From: Ruegeria haliotis
GTDB lineage: Bacteria; Pseudomonadota; Alphaproteobacteria; Rhodobacterales; Rhodobacteraceae
NCBI RefSeq assembly: GCF_013377785.1
Contig: NZ_JABXWT010000001.1
Span: forward strand, 1 to 64,000
DNA: 64,000 nucleotides
Direction of reading: 5' to 3'
The position numbers and the translations under genes were made by a program. The notes under the pieces were generated by a model. The model made no database searches. It saw only the letters and a program-made list of their open reading frames with translations, and had not been told where the DNA came from. Position 1 is the first letter of the stretch, and every line of letters starts with the position of its first letter. Of this stretch, positions 8,454-16,680 are shown one piece after another.

Positions 8454-8672
8454 ATGATGGGGATCAGCTTCTCGGCATGGGACGAAACGCAAGAGCTGAT
8501 GGGGGCTGAAACTGCGGCTGTGACAGTAGCCTGTATTCTGCAAAGGTCTGGTAAAATCAAAAGTCCCGACGGATATCTGGCGGCGCTGGCGGGTAAAGTG
8601 GCGCTGGGGGAATTCTCGCCCGGGCCGATGGTGATGGCCGTGCTCAATGGCTCGGGCCGGGTGGCGGCATGA
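8454..8672 (+). pseudogene. RepC C-terminal relic (repABC plasmid replication initiator)
   Basis: This frame encodes 72 residues with the conserved end of RepC. It reads SAWDETQELMGAETAAVTVA, then CILQRSGKIKSPDGYLAALA, then GEFSPGPMVMAVLNG, matching the family pattern WDEA..MG...AAVVVAAILQR...I.SPGGYLR.L..KA..G.FS.GPML.AL. Upstream sequence in the same frame is not RepC-like, so about 330 residues are gone. No repA, repB or intergenic antisense RNA is visible. RepC initiates replication of alphaproteobacterial repABC plasmids and chromids. The relic therefore points to past integration or rearrangement involving such a replicon. Bases 8673-8843 hold no gene I can support. Confidence 0.7.
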
Positions 8673-8843
8673 GGTGCATGGCGTCAGAAGGCTGGTCATG
8701 CCGGATGTCGTCGCGAAGCAAATGGTCTAGGTCGGCAGCTGTCAACCGGACAAGAAACAGGGCGGGTTTGTCACAGGCTGCGCAGGTTTTTGCTTTGGCA
8801 TTTTGCAGCTAAATGACCGCAGGAACCTAACGGAGATACCACC

Positions 8844-9485
8844 GTGACCCTGCAGAACTGGACCGACGCCATTCTGGACCGACTGGAAACTGTGGGAACA
8901 CGCGTTGAAATCGCAGATGGTGCCACACTATTTGCCCCGGGCGCGTATGGTGAGGTGTTTCTGATCCTCCGTGCGGGGATCGTTCGGGTCGAACAGACCA
9001 GCCCATCAGGTCGAACGGTGGTTCTGTACCGGGTGGGGCCGAATGACAGCTGCGTTATGACCACATCCTGCATGTTGTCGAACATTCCCTATTCGGGGTT
9101 TGGCTATGCCGAAGGACGGGTGACCGCACTGGCAATCGGGCGTGACCGCTTTAACGACCTGCTGGCCACGGACGCTGAATTCAGGGCAGCGGTCTTCACG
9201 GCTTTTTCGCAGCGCATTGTGGAATTGTCCGAGGTCATCGACGATCTGTTGCTGAACCGGATGGATCAGAAGCTGGCTCAATGGCTTGTAGACCAAAGCT
9301 GGCAAGGGCCGGACATCCACACCACGCACCAACGTATTGCAACCGAACTTGGCAGCGCCCGAGAGGTCATGTCCCGTATCCTCAAGGATTTCGAACGACG
9401 GGGGTGGGTGGGGCTGAAACGAGGTGTCATTCATGTGCGGAATCTCCCCGCCTTACGGCGCCATGCCAGATTAGACGCTGTGTGA
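8844..9485 (+). CDS. Crp/Fnr-family regulator with a Cys pair
   Basis: This is a 213-residue protein that starts at GTG with GGAG about 9 bases upstream. It has an N-terminal cyclic-nucleotide-binding fold (about 20-120) and a C-terminal winged helix (about 140-205; THQRIATELGSAREVMSRIL is the recognition region). It lacks the Fnr N-terminal cysteine cluster. It has two cysteines six residues apart (Cys70 and Cys76, in GPNDSCVMTTSCML) in the effector domain. The gene is followed 65 bases later by a DUF2892 protein and an exported rhodanese. That context, and the Cys pair, suggest sensing of sulfane sulfur or redox state; this is inference. Confidence 0.85.
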   Translation: MTLQNWTDAILDRLETVGTRVEIADGATLFAPGAYGEVFLILRAGIVRVEQTSPSGRTVVLYRVGPNDSCVMTTSCMLSNIPYSGFGYAEGRVTALAIGRDRFNDLLATDAEFRAAVFTAFSQRIVELSEVIDDLLLNRMDQKLAQWLVDQSWQGPDIHTTHQRIATELGSAREVMSRILKDFERRGWVGLKRGVIHVRNLPALRRHARLDAV

Positions 9486-9550
9486 TCCGGTCACATAAAC
9501 GGGGGCCAAAATCTGCGAATCTCGGGTCACTTCATCAAGGAGATTCGAAC

Positions 9551-9748
9551 ATGCAATTCACGTCCAATGTCGGTTCAGCCGACCGTATTCTGCGTCTGAT
9601 TCTAGGGGGTGTGCTTATCCTGCTCGCCTTGACCGGGACCATCGGTGTCTGGGGCTGGTTGGGCGCGGTGTTCGTCGTGACTGCGTTTATCAAGTTCTGC
9701 CCGATCTATGCGATGCTGGGCCTGTGCACCAACAAAAAGGCCGGGTAA
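9551..9748 (+). CDS. DUF2892 (YgaP-type) small membrane protein
   Basis: This is a 65-residue protein with the DUF2892 pattern: NVGSADRILRLILGGVLI at the N-terminus, two hydrophobic helices (about 15-30 and 33-52) and the closing FCPIYAMLGLCT motif with two cysteines. The family is usually linked to rhodanese domains, as in YgaP. Here the gene overlaps the start of an exported rhodanese gene by one base (TAATG). AGGAG stands 10 bases before the ATG. It probably forms a membrane component of the sulfur-handling unit encoded here. Confidence 0.85.
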   Translation: MQFTSNVGSADRILRLILGGVLILLALTGTIGVWGWLGAVFVVTAFIKFCPIYAMLGLCTNKKAG

Positions 9749-10365
9749 TGAGGATGCCGACACTGCCATCCCGTCGGGCTGTTTTGAAACTGGGCACGGC
9801 CAGTGTGCTGATCGGTTCGGCCTCATTGGTGTCGGCTGCCAGTGGTATCGAAACGACGATTGATCCTGCGGGGCTCAGCGACAGGCAGCGCACGCCTCTG
9901 GGCCTATATCTGGCACCTGGTGAGGCGCACGCGGCTTTGCGCGGTGATCCCGAGATTCTGTTTGTCGACGTACGCGACCCGATCGAGATTTCATTTGTCG
10001 GACACCCCGCAGGTCTTGATAAGATCATACCGCTGGGTATTGTGACGCACCAGATTGATCCCAATAGCGGCCAATATCGCATGGCGAACAACCCAAATGT
10101 TGTGGCGGAATTCGACGACTTGCTGGCGTCCAAGGGTAAATCCAGAGATGCCGCGATTTTCGTGACATGCCGGTCCGGTGCGCGGTCGGCCGTGGCGACG
10201 CGGATGCTCAGCGCTGCAGGATACAGCAACGTCTGGAATCTGATTGAGGGGTTCGAAGGCGACAAGGATGCAAACGGCGTCAGGGCGCTGAATGGTTGGC
10301 GCAACGCCGGGTTGCCATGGGGGTATCACCTTGAGCCCGGCGTTGCGTGGATGCGACCTGAATGA
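9748..10365 (+). CDS. Exported rhodanese-like sulfurtransferase
   Basis: This is a 205-residue protein. The N-terminus SRRAVLKLGTASVLIGSASL is a signal sequence; it has an Arg pair but only a weak Tat pattern. A single rhodanese domain spans about 70-185. The active-site loop CRSGAR starts with Cys141, the persulfide-carrying residue. VDVRDP near residue 73 is the family's N-terminal motif. The gene overlaps the DUF2892 gene and is probably co-transcribed with it under the Crp/Fnr protein. The domain is larger than the minimal 100 residues because of an insert at about 85-115. Confidence 0.85.
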   Translation: MRMPTLPSRRAVLKLGTASVLIGSASLVSAASGIETTIDPAGLSDRQRTPLGLYLAPGEAHAALRGDPEILFVDVRDPIEISFVGHPAGLDKIIPLGIVTHQIDPNSGQYRMANNPNVVAEFDDLLASKGKSRDAAIFVTCRSGARSAVATRMLSAAGYSNVWNLIEGFEGDKDANGVRALNGWRNAGLPWGYHLEPGVAWMRPE

Positions 10366-10389
10366 TCGAACGCCTGCAACAAGCGTGGC

Positions 10390-11877
10390 CTAAGCCCGCC
10401 GTTCTTGCGCCTTTCTTTCAGAGGTGCAGGATCGCGCACCGGTGATTACGCGCAGGGCTGGAGCCAACTTTGGATGGGCAAACACAAACCCGCGACGCTG
10501 CAACAGGGTCGGTAGAACGCACTGCCCGCCAAGCATCGTTTCGCGCCCCATGTCGCCCAGCAGTCTCGCAAGCAGACGTTCAGGAAACCGCAAGAAAGCT
10601 GGCCGATTCAATGCCTGTGCCAGAGCCTGCGTGAAATCGACATTACGAACAGGTTCCGGCGCCGTTGCGTTGACAGGCCCTGTGATGTCGTGACGCGCAA
10701 GCGTAAATGCGATGATCCGTACCAAGTCATCACGCTCAATCCAGGGCATCCATTGCTGTCCATTTCCCAGTATCCCGCCGCCACAGAATTCAAACGGCGT
10801 GAGCAGGCGGGCCAACATTCCGCCTTCAGCACTCAGAACAAGACCGATGCGAAGGATCACCACCCGCACACCCTGTTCCGCGATCTTGTTTGCGGACTGT
10901 TCCCAAGCCTCACAAATCTGGTGAACGAAGGCGGGGCAGGGAGTTGATGCCTCTGTCAATTTTTCATCCTGACGCAAACCATACCAGCCAACCGCCGACC
11001 CGTTGATCAGACAAGCTGGTTTGTGATCAAGCCTTTGGACCAATGCATCCAGCGCCTTGGTAGTCTCAACGCGTGACTCGATGATGCGGGCCCGTTTTTG
11101 GGCAGTCCATAGGCCGTTTGCGACGGGTTCGCCTGCAAGGTTGACGATGGCGTCAAACCGGTCGGCGCTGTGGATCTGACGCAGGCTGGTGATGATCCGC
11201 ACCGGGTGGGTCAACGTATCGGCCTTGCGCGGGTCACGTGTGATTACGGTGACATAGTGGCCGCCTGCGACCAGCGCCTGAACCAGCCGCTGTCCGATGA
11301 ACCCGGTGCCGCCAGTGACCAGAATACGTTGCCGTGGTTCGAGCTGCGCGACAAGGGTCGCGGGATTGCCGGTTGTTAACCGCTCACTTCGGTTTGCCGC
11401 CAACAGATCACGCGCACTGAAAAGCCCCACGCCAACTGCCGAGAGGGTGGCCATGACGCTCCACCAACCATAACTGACAGGTACGAGCGCGGTTGGCAGA
11501 GCCGACCAGACCCACAGATATGGGACTGCAAGGGCCAGTATCGCGCCGTAGTTCAAAGCCAGAAGGGTGTGATTGATCCGCTCGCTGCCAGGCAGGGTGC
11601 GGGTCATGTCCTCTTCGACAAAATCCCAAAGGGTGATGAGGACCTCAAGCCCAAGGATCGCGGTTAATGCAATCGTGAATGCGCCATGGGGTTCGAGCCA
11701 TGCAAAGCACAGAAAGATCACGGTGTAGAAAAAGTTGCGGATGCTGTGCAGGCGCAGTTCCGTTTTCTGTGACGGGCGCCAAGCAAGGCGTTCAGTACCT
11801 TCATGATGCACCAGCGTATCGAAGGCGCCCATGAAAACCTGAATTGAAATCAAAATCCAAAGAAGCGGGTTGTCCAT
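10390..11877 (-). CDS. Membrane domain fused to TIGR01777 NAD(P)-dependent epimerase
   Basis: This is a 495-residue protein. Residues 1-160 hold four to five hydrophobic segments. The NAD(P)-binding Rossmann motif GGTGFIG is at 189-195. The rest matches the YfcH/SDR39U1 (TIGR01777) family, including NGSAVGWYG, the GGGILGNGQQWMPWIERDD region and the C-terminal DUF1731-like part (FLRFPERLLARLLGDMGRE). Most family members are about 300 residues and soluble, so the N-terminal membrane part is an addition. The substrate is unknown. It is followed on the same strand, after being read from 11877, by nothing closer than the 10366 region; the DUF4166 gene lies 8 bases upstream. Confidence 0.8.
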   Translation of the reverse strand: MDNPLLWILISIQVFMGAFDTLVHHEGTERLAWRPSQKTELRLHSIRNFFYTVIFLCFAWLEPHGAFTIALTAILGLEVLITLWDFVEEDMTRTLPGSERINHTLLALNYGAILALAVPYLWVWSALPTALVPVSYGWWSVMATLSAVGVGLFSARDLLAANRSERLTTGNPATLVAQLEPRQRILVTGGTGFIGQRLVQALVAGGHYVTVITRDPRKADTLTHPVRIITSLRQIHSADRFDAIVNLAGEPVANGLWTAQKRARIIESRVETTKALDALVQRLDHKPACLINGSAVGWYGLRQDEKLTEASTPCPAFVHQICEAWEQSANKIAEQGVRVVILRIGLVLSAEGGMLARLLTPFEFCGGGILGNGQQWMPWIERDDLVRIIAFTLARHDITGPVNATAPEPVRNVDFTQALAQALNRPAFLRFPERLLARLLGDMGRETMLGGQCVLPTLLQRRGFVFAHPKLAPALRVITGARSCTSERKAQERRA

Positions 11878-11885
11878 AGCAGATC

Positions 11886-12527
11886 CTACCTATCGAAAAA
11901 CAGCGCATCTTGCCGGATCAATTCCCCGAACAGACGGCTATGCAGGGTTAATGAGAAAAGAAATCGCGCATCTCCGAGATCCTTGTGCGCGATCGTCAGG
12001 GTACCTGGGCGCAGCCATGACGGCAGCCGGAGCTTTCGGTGACACACCTGAACAAAGTAGTGGTCGCTGTGAAAACAGATGCCGGAGTGATCTGTGCTGA
12101 CGCGCAAGGTGATTCCGATTCCGGCTCCGATGTATTCCTCGATCCCGGTTGGCCCGGTGAACCGTTTTGAACTGTGAATGACCTGAGGAAACCTCCCCGA
12201 ACGCCCATATTGCCGGACCCAGAATTGCCCACATCCAGCGCGGTCTTCGGTTACGGTTACCACTGCGGGTTGACCGAGGCAGGATGTGTCGTAAGGCAAG
12301 GGTCCCCCGACCAGCCGGGCCAGCTGTGCCACGAGGCGACCCGCCACATTCATGCGCATCGCAACCACCTTGCCTTGATATACTACGCTGGCTCCGTCGG
12401 CCAGACAGTGACCAAATCGGTGTTGTACCCGGTGGGGTAGGGCGGCCCATGCTGTCTGGCCAACAAGGTCCCGGAACCGGTTGTCGATCTCCATCGAGGA
12501 ATGAGGTGGAAAATCCATTTGTGTCAT
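11886..12527 (-). CDS. DUF4166 protein
   Basis: This is a 213-residue protein with features of DUF4166: an N-terminal RFRDLVGQTAWAALPHRVQHRFG segment (cited here in part), a central beta-rich part, and a C-terminal LFSLTLHSRLFGELIRQDALF. The start at 12527 is chosen because it gives the family's usual N-terminus. No catalytic motif is recognised. DUF4166 domains often occur fused to or beside SDR/epimerase proteins, and here the gene lies 8 bases from the TIGR01777 fusion, so the two are probably one operon. Confidence 0.7.
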   Translation of the reverse strand: MTQMDFPPHSSMEIDNRFRDLVGQTAWAALPHRVQHRFGHCLADGASVVYQGKVVAMRMNVAGRLVAQLARLVGGPLPYDTSCLGQPAVVTVTEDRAGCGQFWVRQYGRSGRFPQVIHSSKRFTGPTGIEEYIGAGIGITLRVSTDHSGICFHSDHYFVQVCHRKLRLPSWLRPGTLTIAHKDLGDARFLFSLTLHSRLFGELIRQDALFFDR

Positions 12528-12590
12528 TTGACATCTCTTGCTGGAAGTACGGATATTTCTGTATGAAGAGAAATTTGCATTCAAAATTTT

Positions 12591-13154
12591 TTACATGTCA
12601 GTTTTTTTGGTGCCGATCTTGAGTAAAGAGAGAACTTTATCCCCCATTTTCATTAGTTTAGAGAGCTTTGATTTCGGTACGGTCAGCATTTGCCCGGACC
12701 AGTGGTCAGCTGTTTTCAGAAAGTCCTGCATGTCCTGCATGCGGCTGAGAACAACGGGATGCAGGTCGGTCTCGGACGCGGCTTGGGATACGCAGATATC
12801 AATGGCGCGCATGGCCGGATCAATCTCGCGTTCCTTCCGGCCTTTTGCGATCAGCAACGCCATCTCCCAAACGTCGGTCTCGGCCACAAAATGTTCCCGC
12901 CTGTCGCCGGGCACCGGTACCCTGTGGATCAGCCGCCATCCGACCAGCTCTTTTAGCGAGTTCGACACGTTTGACCGGGCAATACCCAGTTCATCGGAGA
13001 TTTTTTCGGCGTTCAAGGGGGCTTCGCTGAGGTATAAGAGCGCGTGAACCTGCGCAACCGAGCGGTTTACGCCCCATTGACTGCCCATATCGCCCCAATA
13101 AAGAATGAATTTGGACTTGGCGGAAGATTCGGATAGGTCTGATGTTTCTGTCAT
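12591..13154 (-). CDS. GbsR/MarR-family transcriptional regulator
   Basis: This is a 187-residue protein. An N-terminal winged helix-turn-helix (about 15-90) contains GVNRSVAQVHALLYLSEAPL, then EKISDELGIARSNVSNSLKEL and the wing PGDRREHF. A helical C-terminus follows. This arrangement matches the GbsR branch of MarR regulators. The start at 13154 skips a 13-residue extension with no ribosome site. It is 63 bases upstream of the DUF4166-epimerase pair on the same strand and probably controls them. Bases 13155-13290 hold no gene. Confidence 0.8.
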   Translation of the reverse strand: MTETSDLSESSAKSKFILYWGDMGSQWGVNRSVAQVHALLYLSEAPLNAEKISDELGIARSNVSNSLKELVGWRLIHRVPVPGDRREHFVAETDVWEMALLIAKGRKEREIDPAMRAIDICVSQAASETDLHPVVLSRMQDMQDFLKTADHWSGQMLTVPKSKLSKLMKMGDKVLSLLKIGTKKTDM

Positions 13155-13290
13155 AACAGAAATTATAGATACAGCGGCGCCAGAGTCAAGCAACTGGTGC
13201 GCCGGGCCCGGCCTGTTGAAGTTTGGCTCGCCGGATCAGCCCATCACACTAATACGGATATCAAGGCTCAAAGACGCGCAATTGCTGGGG

Positions 13291-14091
13291 TCATTGAGCC
13301 CGGCGCTGGCTTTGCCAGCCCAGAAGGCTGAAGCACGCAAACAAGAGTGCAGCCACGCAGACGATAGATGGACCAGCGGGGGTATCGAAAATATAGGCTG
13401 CACGCAGGCCCGCTACGGCCGAGACCGCACCGATCACTGCGGCGATCACTGCCATTGATTCAGGCGATCGTGCCAAGCTGCGGGCGGCCGCTGCGGGTAT
13501 GATCAACATGGCAGCGATCAACAACACTCCGACGACTTTGATCGCAACGGCCACAGTTACCGCCAGAGACAGGGTCAGAACAAGTTGCTCGCGCCGTGGA
13601 TTGAAGCCGCTGGCGTAGGCCAGTTCTTCATTCAGTGTTGCGGTCAGAAGCTGCGACCATCGCCAAGCGATCAGTGCAACGACAAGCGCTGCGCCACCCC
13701 AGATTACCGCCAAATCAGCGTGTGATACGGCCAGAATATCGCCAAACAGATAGGCCATCAAATCGATGCGCACGCCAGATAGAAAAGACACTGCGACAAG
13801 CCCGAACGCCAATGCGGAATGCGCCAGTACACCCAAAAGTGTGTCCATCGCATACCCTCGACCAGCCAACAGCGTCACCGTCAAGGCCATGATGAGCGAT
13901 ACCGCCATTGCGCCCGCAAAAATCGACATCTGGAACGTCAGTGACAACGCTACGCCGAGGATTGCGGCATGCGCCGTAGCATCGCCGAAATAGGCCATTC
14001 TACGCCACACGACAAAACACCCAAGCGGGGCGGCTGCAATAGCCACACCAATACCAGCGAGCGTCGCTCGCGTCATGAAATCATCTAGCAT
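13291..14091 (-). CDS. znuB: Zinc ABC transporter permease
   Basis: This is a 266-residue inner-membrane protein with about eight hydrophobic helices, of the ABC-3 metal permease family. The conserved loop that contacts the ATPase (ELAYASGFNPRRE) is visible at about 155. Its ATG overlaps the znuC stop by one base, giving coupled translation in the operon zur-znuC-znuB. It moves zinc delivered by the periplasmic ZnuA across the inner membrane. Confidence 0.92.
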   Translation of the reverse strand: MLDDFMTRATLAGIGVAIAAAPLGCFVVWRRMAYFGDATAHAAILGVALSLTFQMSIFAGAMAVSLIMALTVTLLAGRGYAMDTLLGVLAHSALAFGLVAVSFLSGVRIDLMAYLFGDILAVSHADLAVIWGGAALVVALIAWRWSQLLTATLNEELAYASGFNPRREQLVLTLSLAVTVAVAIKVVGVLLIAAMLIIPAAAARSLARSPESMAVIAAVIGAVSAVAGLRAAYIFDTPAGPSIVCVAALLFACFSLLGWQSQRRAQ

Positions 14092-14843
14092 TATTCTGCG
14101 GCTTCCTGAGAGTCTGCGCCATGATCGTGGCTGTGATCATGATTGTGGTCATGGTCATGGCGATAAAGTGCCAGCGCGCCACCAGTGCCGGTCCCAAACA
14201 GGGCGCGGTATTCTGGGGCTGACGCAACAACGGCGGGCGAGCCTTCACAACAAACGTGGCCGTTGAGGCAAATCACCCGATCCGAGGCGCTCATGACCAC
14301 ATGCAGTTCGTGGCTGATCATCAAAATCGCGCATCCGGTGTCCCGTCGCACGGTTTCGATCTGTTGGTAGAATGCCGCAGAACCGGGCTGATCAAGCCCC
14401 TGTGTCGCTTCGTCCAGCAGCAGGATGTCGGGCCGATTGATCAGGGCGCCGGCCAAAAGCACGCGCTGGAACTGCCCACCCGAGAGTTGGGACATCTGCC
14501 GTTTCAGTAGATCGGGCACCCCCGCCGTTTCAAGCGCATTGGCGCAGTCCTGCCGTGTGACATGATTGGTGAGGCGCATGAAGCGTTCTACTGTAATGGG
14601 CAAGGTCGGGTCGATGTGCAGCTTTTGGGGCACATACCCAATTTTCAAACCGGGCTGCAGTGTAATCCGGCCTGCGAGTGGGGATGTCGCACCGATGATG
14701 GCCCGCAACAAGCTTGTTTTGCCCGACCCATTGGGCCCGACGATTGTTACGATCTCACCTGGCTCGATCGACAGATTGACATGGCGCAGAACGGTGTTTG
14801 CACCATAGCGCAAGCTGAGGTCTTTAACTGTAATCAGAGCCAT
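14091..14843 (-). CDS. znuC: Zinc ABC transporter ATP-binding subunit
   Basis: This is a 250-residue ATPase. Walker A is GPNGSGKTS (about 37-45), the signature is LSGGQFQRVLLAGAL and Walker B is DILLLDEATQGLD. The C-terminal tail HDHDHNHDHSHDHGAD is His/Asp-rich, a zinc-binding extension seen in some ZnuC proteins. It lies 2 bases after zur and overlaps znuB by one base. It powers zinc uptake with ZnuB and the divergently encoded ZnuA. Confidence 0.93.
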   Translation of the reverse strand: MALITVKDLSLRYGANTVLRHVNLSIEPGEIVTIVGPNGSGKTSLLRAIIGATSPLAGRITLQPGLKIGYVPQKLHIDPTLPITVERFMRLTNHVTRQDCANALETAGVPDLLKRQMSQLSGGQFQRVLLAGALINRPDILLLDEATQGLDQPGSAAFYQQIETVRRDTGCAILMISHELHVVMSASDRVICLNGHVCCEGSPAVVASAPEYRALFGTGTGGALALYRHDHDHNHDHSHDHGADSQEAAE

Positions 14844-14845
14844 AT

Positions 14846-15358
14846 CTATGCCTTTGCAGTGCAGGCGGGGCAGATGCCCTCTGCCTCTACAACCGTGCGC
14901 TCAATCTCGAATCCTGCCGCACGCGCAGCGGCGCCAAGCGCGCTTTTGGCGGGTGCAGAGTGTGCTTCGGCCACGGTGTCACAAAGTCGGCAGATCATGA
15001 AGGCAGGCGAATGTGCCGCGCCGGGATGTGCACATGCGACAAATGCGTTCAGTCGCTCGATCTTGTGCACGAATCCATTATCAACCAAAAAATCGAGGGC
15101 GCGGTAGGCCACCGGCGGCTGTGATCCGAAGCCTTCCTCGCGCAGGCGATCCAGGATTGCATAGGCCCCAAGCGCCCGATGCTCTTGCAGCAGAAGGTCC
15201 AGCACTTTTCGCCGTACTGGCGTCAGGCGCAACCCGTCTTTCGTGCATCGCGCTTCGGCCGTGGCCAAAGCGGTTTCGACGCAATGCTCATGGTCATGCT
15301 TCTGAAACCCAACAAGAGCCGTGTCTTCGGCAGGTATGGGGCGTATCTCACTTGTCAT
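14846..15358 (-). CDS. zur: Zinc uptake regulator of the Fur family
   Basis: This is a 170-residue protein. The start at 15358 is chosen because the longer frame from 15709 runs through znuA. It has an N-terminal winged helix (LTPVRRKVLDLLLQEHRALG; PPVAYRALDFLVDNGFVHKI) and a C-terminal metal-binding domain with CRLCDT and CPAC cysteine pairs for the structural zinc plus FVACAHPG. The CxxC pairs and the operon with znuCB identify Zur rather than Fur or Irr. With zinc bound it is expected to repress its own operon and znuA from the shared 56-base intergenic region. Confidence 0.9.
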   Translation of the reverse strand: MTSEIRPIPAEDTALVGFQKHDHEHCVETALATAEARCTKDGLRLTPVRRKVLDLLLQEHRALGAYAILDRLREEGFGSQPPVAYRALDFLVDNGFVHKIERLNAFVACAHPGAAHSPAFMICRLCDTVAEAHSAPAKSALGAAARAAGFEIERTVVEAEGICPACTAKA

Positions 15359-15414
15359 GTTATTCCATATCATATATGCGGTTCGTAACGTTATAAAATC
15401 ACATTGAGGTTCTG
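15359..15414. promoter_or_regulatory. Shared zur/znuA promoter with candidate Zur box
   Basis: The 56 bases between the divergent zur and znuA starts are AT-rich. They contain the perfect palindrome TAACGTTA (15386-15393) inside GTAACGTTATAAAAT, similar in character to alphaproteobacterial Zur boxes. A single Zur site here could repress both directions. The exact box is an inference. Confidence 0.5.
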
Positions 15415-16443
15415 ATGTCCAGAAAGCTTCCTCCCCTTTCGATTGCTGCCACACTGTTGAGCGGGGCAGCCCATGCAGAGGTTCCAAAGGTGGCCGTTGA
15501 TATCGCACCGGTGCATTCTTTGGTGGCAATAGTGATGGAGGGTGTCGGCACGCCGAGCCTGATTGTGCCGCCGGGTGCCTCACCTCATGAATACAACTTG
15601 CGTCCTTCACAAGCCGCCGCATTGCAAGAGGCAGATCTGGTGTTTTGGTTGGGCGAAGACCTGACGCCTTGGATGGAGGGCGCAATGGACACGTTGACCG
15701 ATGACGCAACGGTCACGAGTTTGTTGGAAGCAGATGGCACGATATTGCTGGAATTCCGGGAAGGTGCGTTGTTCGAAGCGCATGCGCATGAGGACGAGCA
15801 TGAACAAGGTCATGAAGGCGAACATGATCATGAAGACGAACACGAGCATGACGATCATTCCAAAGAGGATGGGCACGAAGATCACGCAGATGGGGATGAC
15901 CACGATCATGACGCGCATGATCATGAAGGGCATGACCCCCATGCTTGGCTTTCGCCAGACAATGCCAAAACATGGCTGGATATTTTTGCCGCTCAGCTTT
16001 CGACAGTTGATCCCGACAATGCCGAGACGTATTTGGCGAACGCCGCTGCTGGGCGCACCGAAATGGACGCGCATACAGCCGAGGTGGCCGAGATGCTTGA
16101 TCCGGTACGTGGCAGCAAGTTCGTTGTGTTTCACGACGCTTATCAGTACTTTGAAACCGCTTTCGATTTCCCGGCGTCGGGCGCGATTTCGCTCGGCGAT
16201 GCGTCTGATCCCAGCCCGGCACGTATAGCAGAAATTCAGGGGCGAATTCGTGAAGAAGGAGTCGAGTGCGTCTTGACTGAACCGCAGTTCAACCCGGGCC
16301 TTGTTGACACTGTGCTGAGCGGGGTCGATGCCAAAACGGGGGTGATCGATCCGATTGGCTCTGATCTGGAACCGGGCCCGGATCTCTATCCGCAAATCAT
16401 CAAGGGTATGGCCAGCACACTTTCTGAATGCCTTGAGCATTGA
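15415..16443 (+). CDS. znuA: Periplasmic zinc-binding protein of ABC transporter
   Basis: This is a 342-residue protein with a short signal peptide (MSRKLPPLSIAATLLSGAAHA). It has the cluster A-I substrate-binding fold. Zinc ligands are seen as His in SPHEYNLRPS, His in HDPHAWLSP, His in VFHDAYQYF and a C-terminal acidic ligand. A His/Asp/Glu-rich loop at about 121-177 (HAHEDEHEQGHEGEHDHEDE and onward) is typical of ZnuA and is thought to hold or sense extra zinc. It is transcribed away from zur-znuCB and delivers zinc to ZnuBC. Confidence 0.93.
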   Translation: MSRKLPPLSIAATLLSGAAHAEVPKVAVDIAPVHSLVAIVMEGVGTPSLIVPPGASPHEYNLRPSQAAALQEADLVFWLGEDLTPWMEGAMDTLTDDATVTSLLEADGTILLEFREGALFEAHAHEDEHEQGHEGEHDHEDEHEHDDHSKEDGHEDHADGDDHDHDAHDHEGHDPHAWLSPDNAKTWLDIFAAQLSTVDPDNAETYLANAAAGRTEMDAHTAEVAEMLDPVRGSKFVVFHDAYQYFETAFDFPASGAISLGDASDPSPARIAEIQGRIREEGVECVLTEPQFNPGLVDTVLSGVDAKTGVIDPIGSDLEPGPDLYPQIIKGMASTLSECLEH

Positions 16444-16526
16444 GCGGTTAAACAATCCTTGCGGGCATTCTCAGCAGGTGAACAGTCTGTAGATGTCCGC
16501 GATTATTGACGTGCCCGCCAGTTTGG

Positions 16527-16555
16527 TTGCAAAACATTCCTTGGTGTTGATTAAT
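16527..16555 (+). promoter_or_regulatory. Promoter-like site for the small RNA candidate
   Basis: TTGCAA (16527-16532) and ATTAAT (16550-16555) are separated by 17 bases and each match the sigma-70 consensus at four of six positions. They would start a transcript near 16562, which then meets the strong terminator at 16653-16680. Confidence 0.35.
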
Positions 16556-16561
16556 CATTCT

Positions 16562-16680
16562 GATCGCATCGGTGAGTAGCGGCCGGATTTCAATTTTCGC
16601 CGCGTTTCGTCGCTCTGGTAAAGCCCTTTGTTGAGAACATCGTTTCGGGCGTGGCGCAGTGTTGCGCTGCGCCTTTTTTT
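16562..16680 (+). ncRNA. Candidate small RNA, about 118 nt
   Basis: No convincing gene lies in 16444-16960. A promoter-like pair is placed so that transcription would begin near 16562. A first hairpin follows (GCGGC at about 16578 with GCCGC at about 16598), and the stretch ends in a textbook intrinsic terminator. The open frame on the opposite strand here has a non-protein composition. I do not recognise an RNA family. The alternative is that the terminator simply ends the znuA message 210 bases after its stop. Confidence 0.35.
16653..16680 (+). terminator. Strong intrinsic terminator
   Basis: GGCGCAG (16653-16659) pairs perfectly with CTGCGCC (16667-16673) around a 7-base loop, followed by seven T residues. 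Confidence 0.85.

Noticed and set aside
8019..8672. Whole 217-codon plus-strand frame as a gene
   Set aside because: Only the last 72 codons resemble RepC; the first part is antisense to the IS6-type relic and not protein-like.
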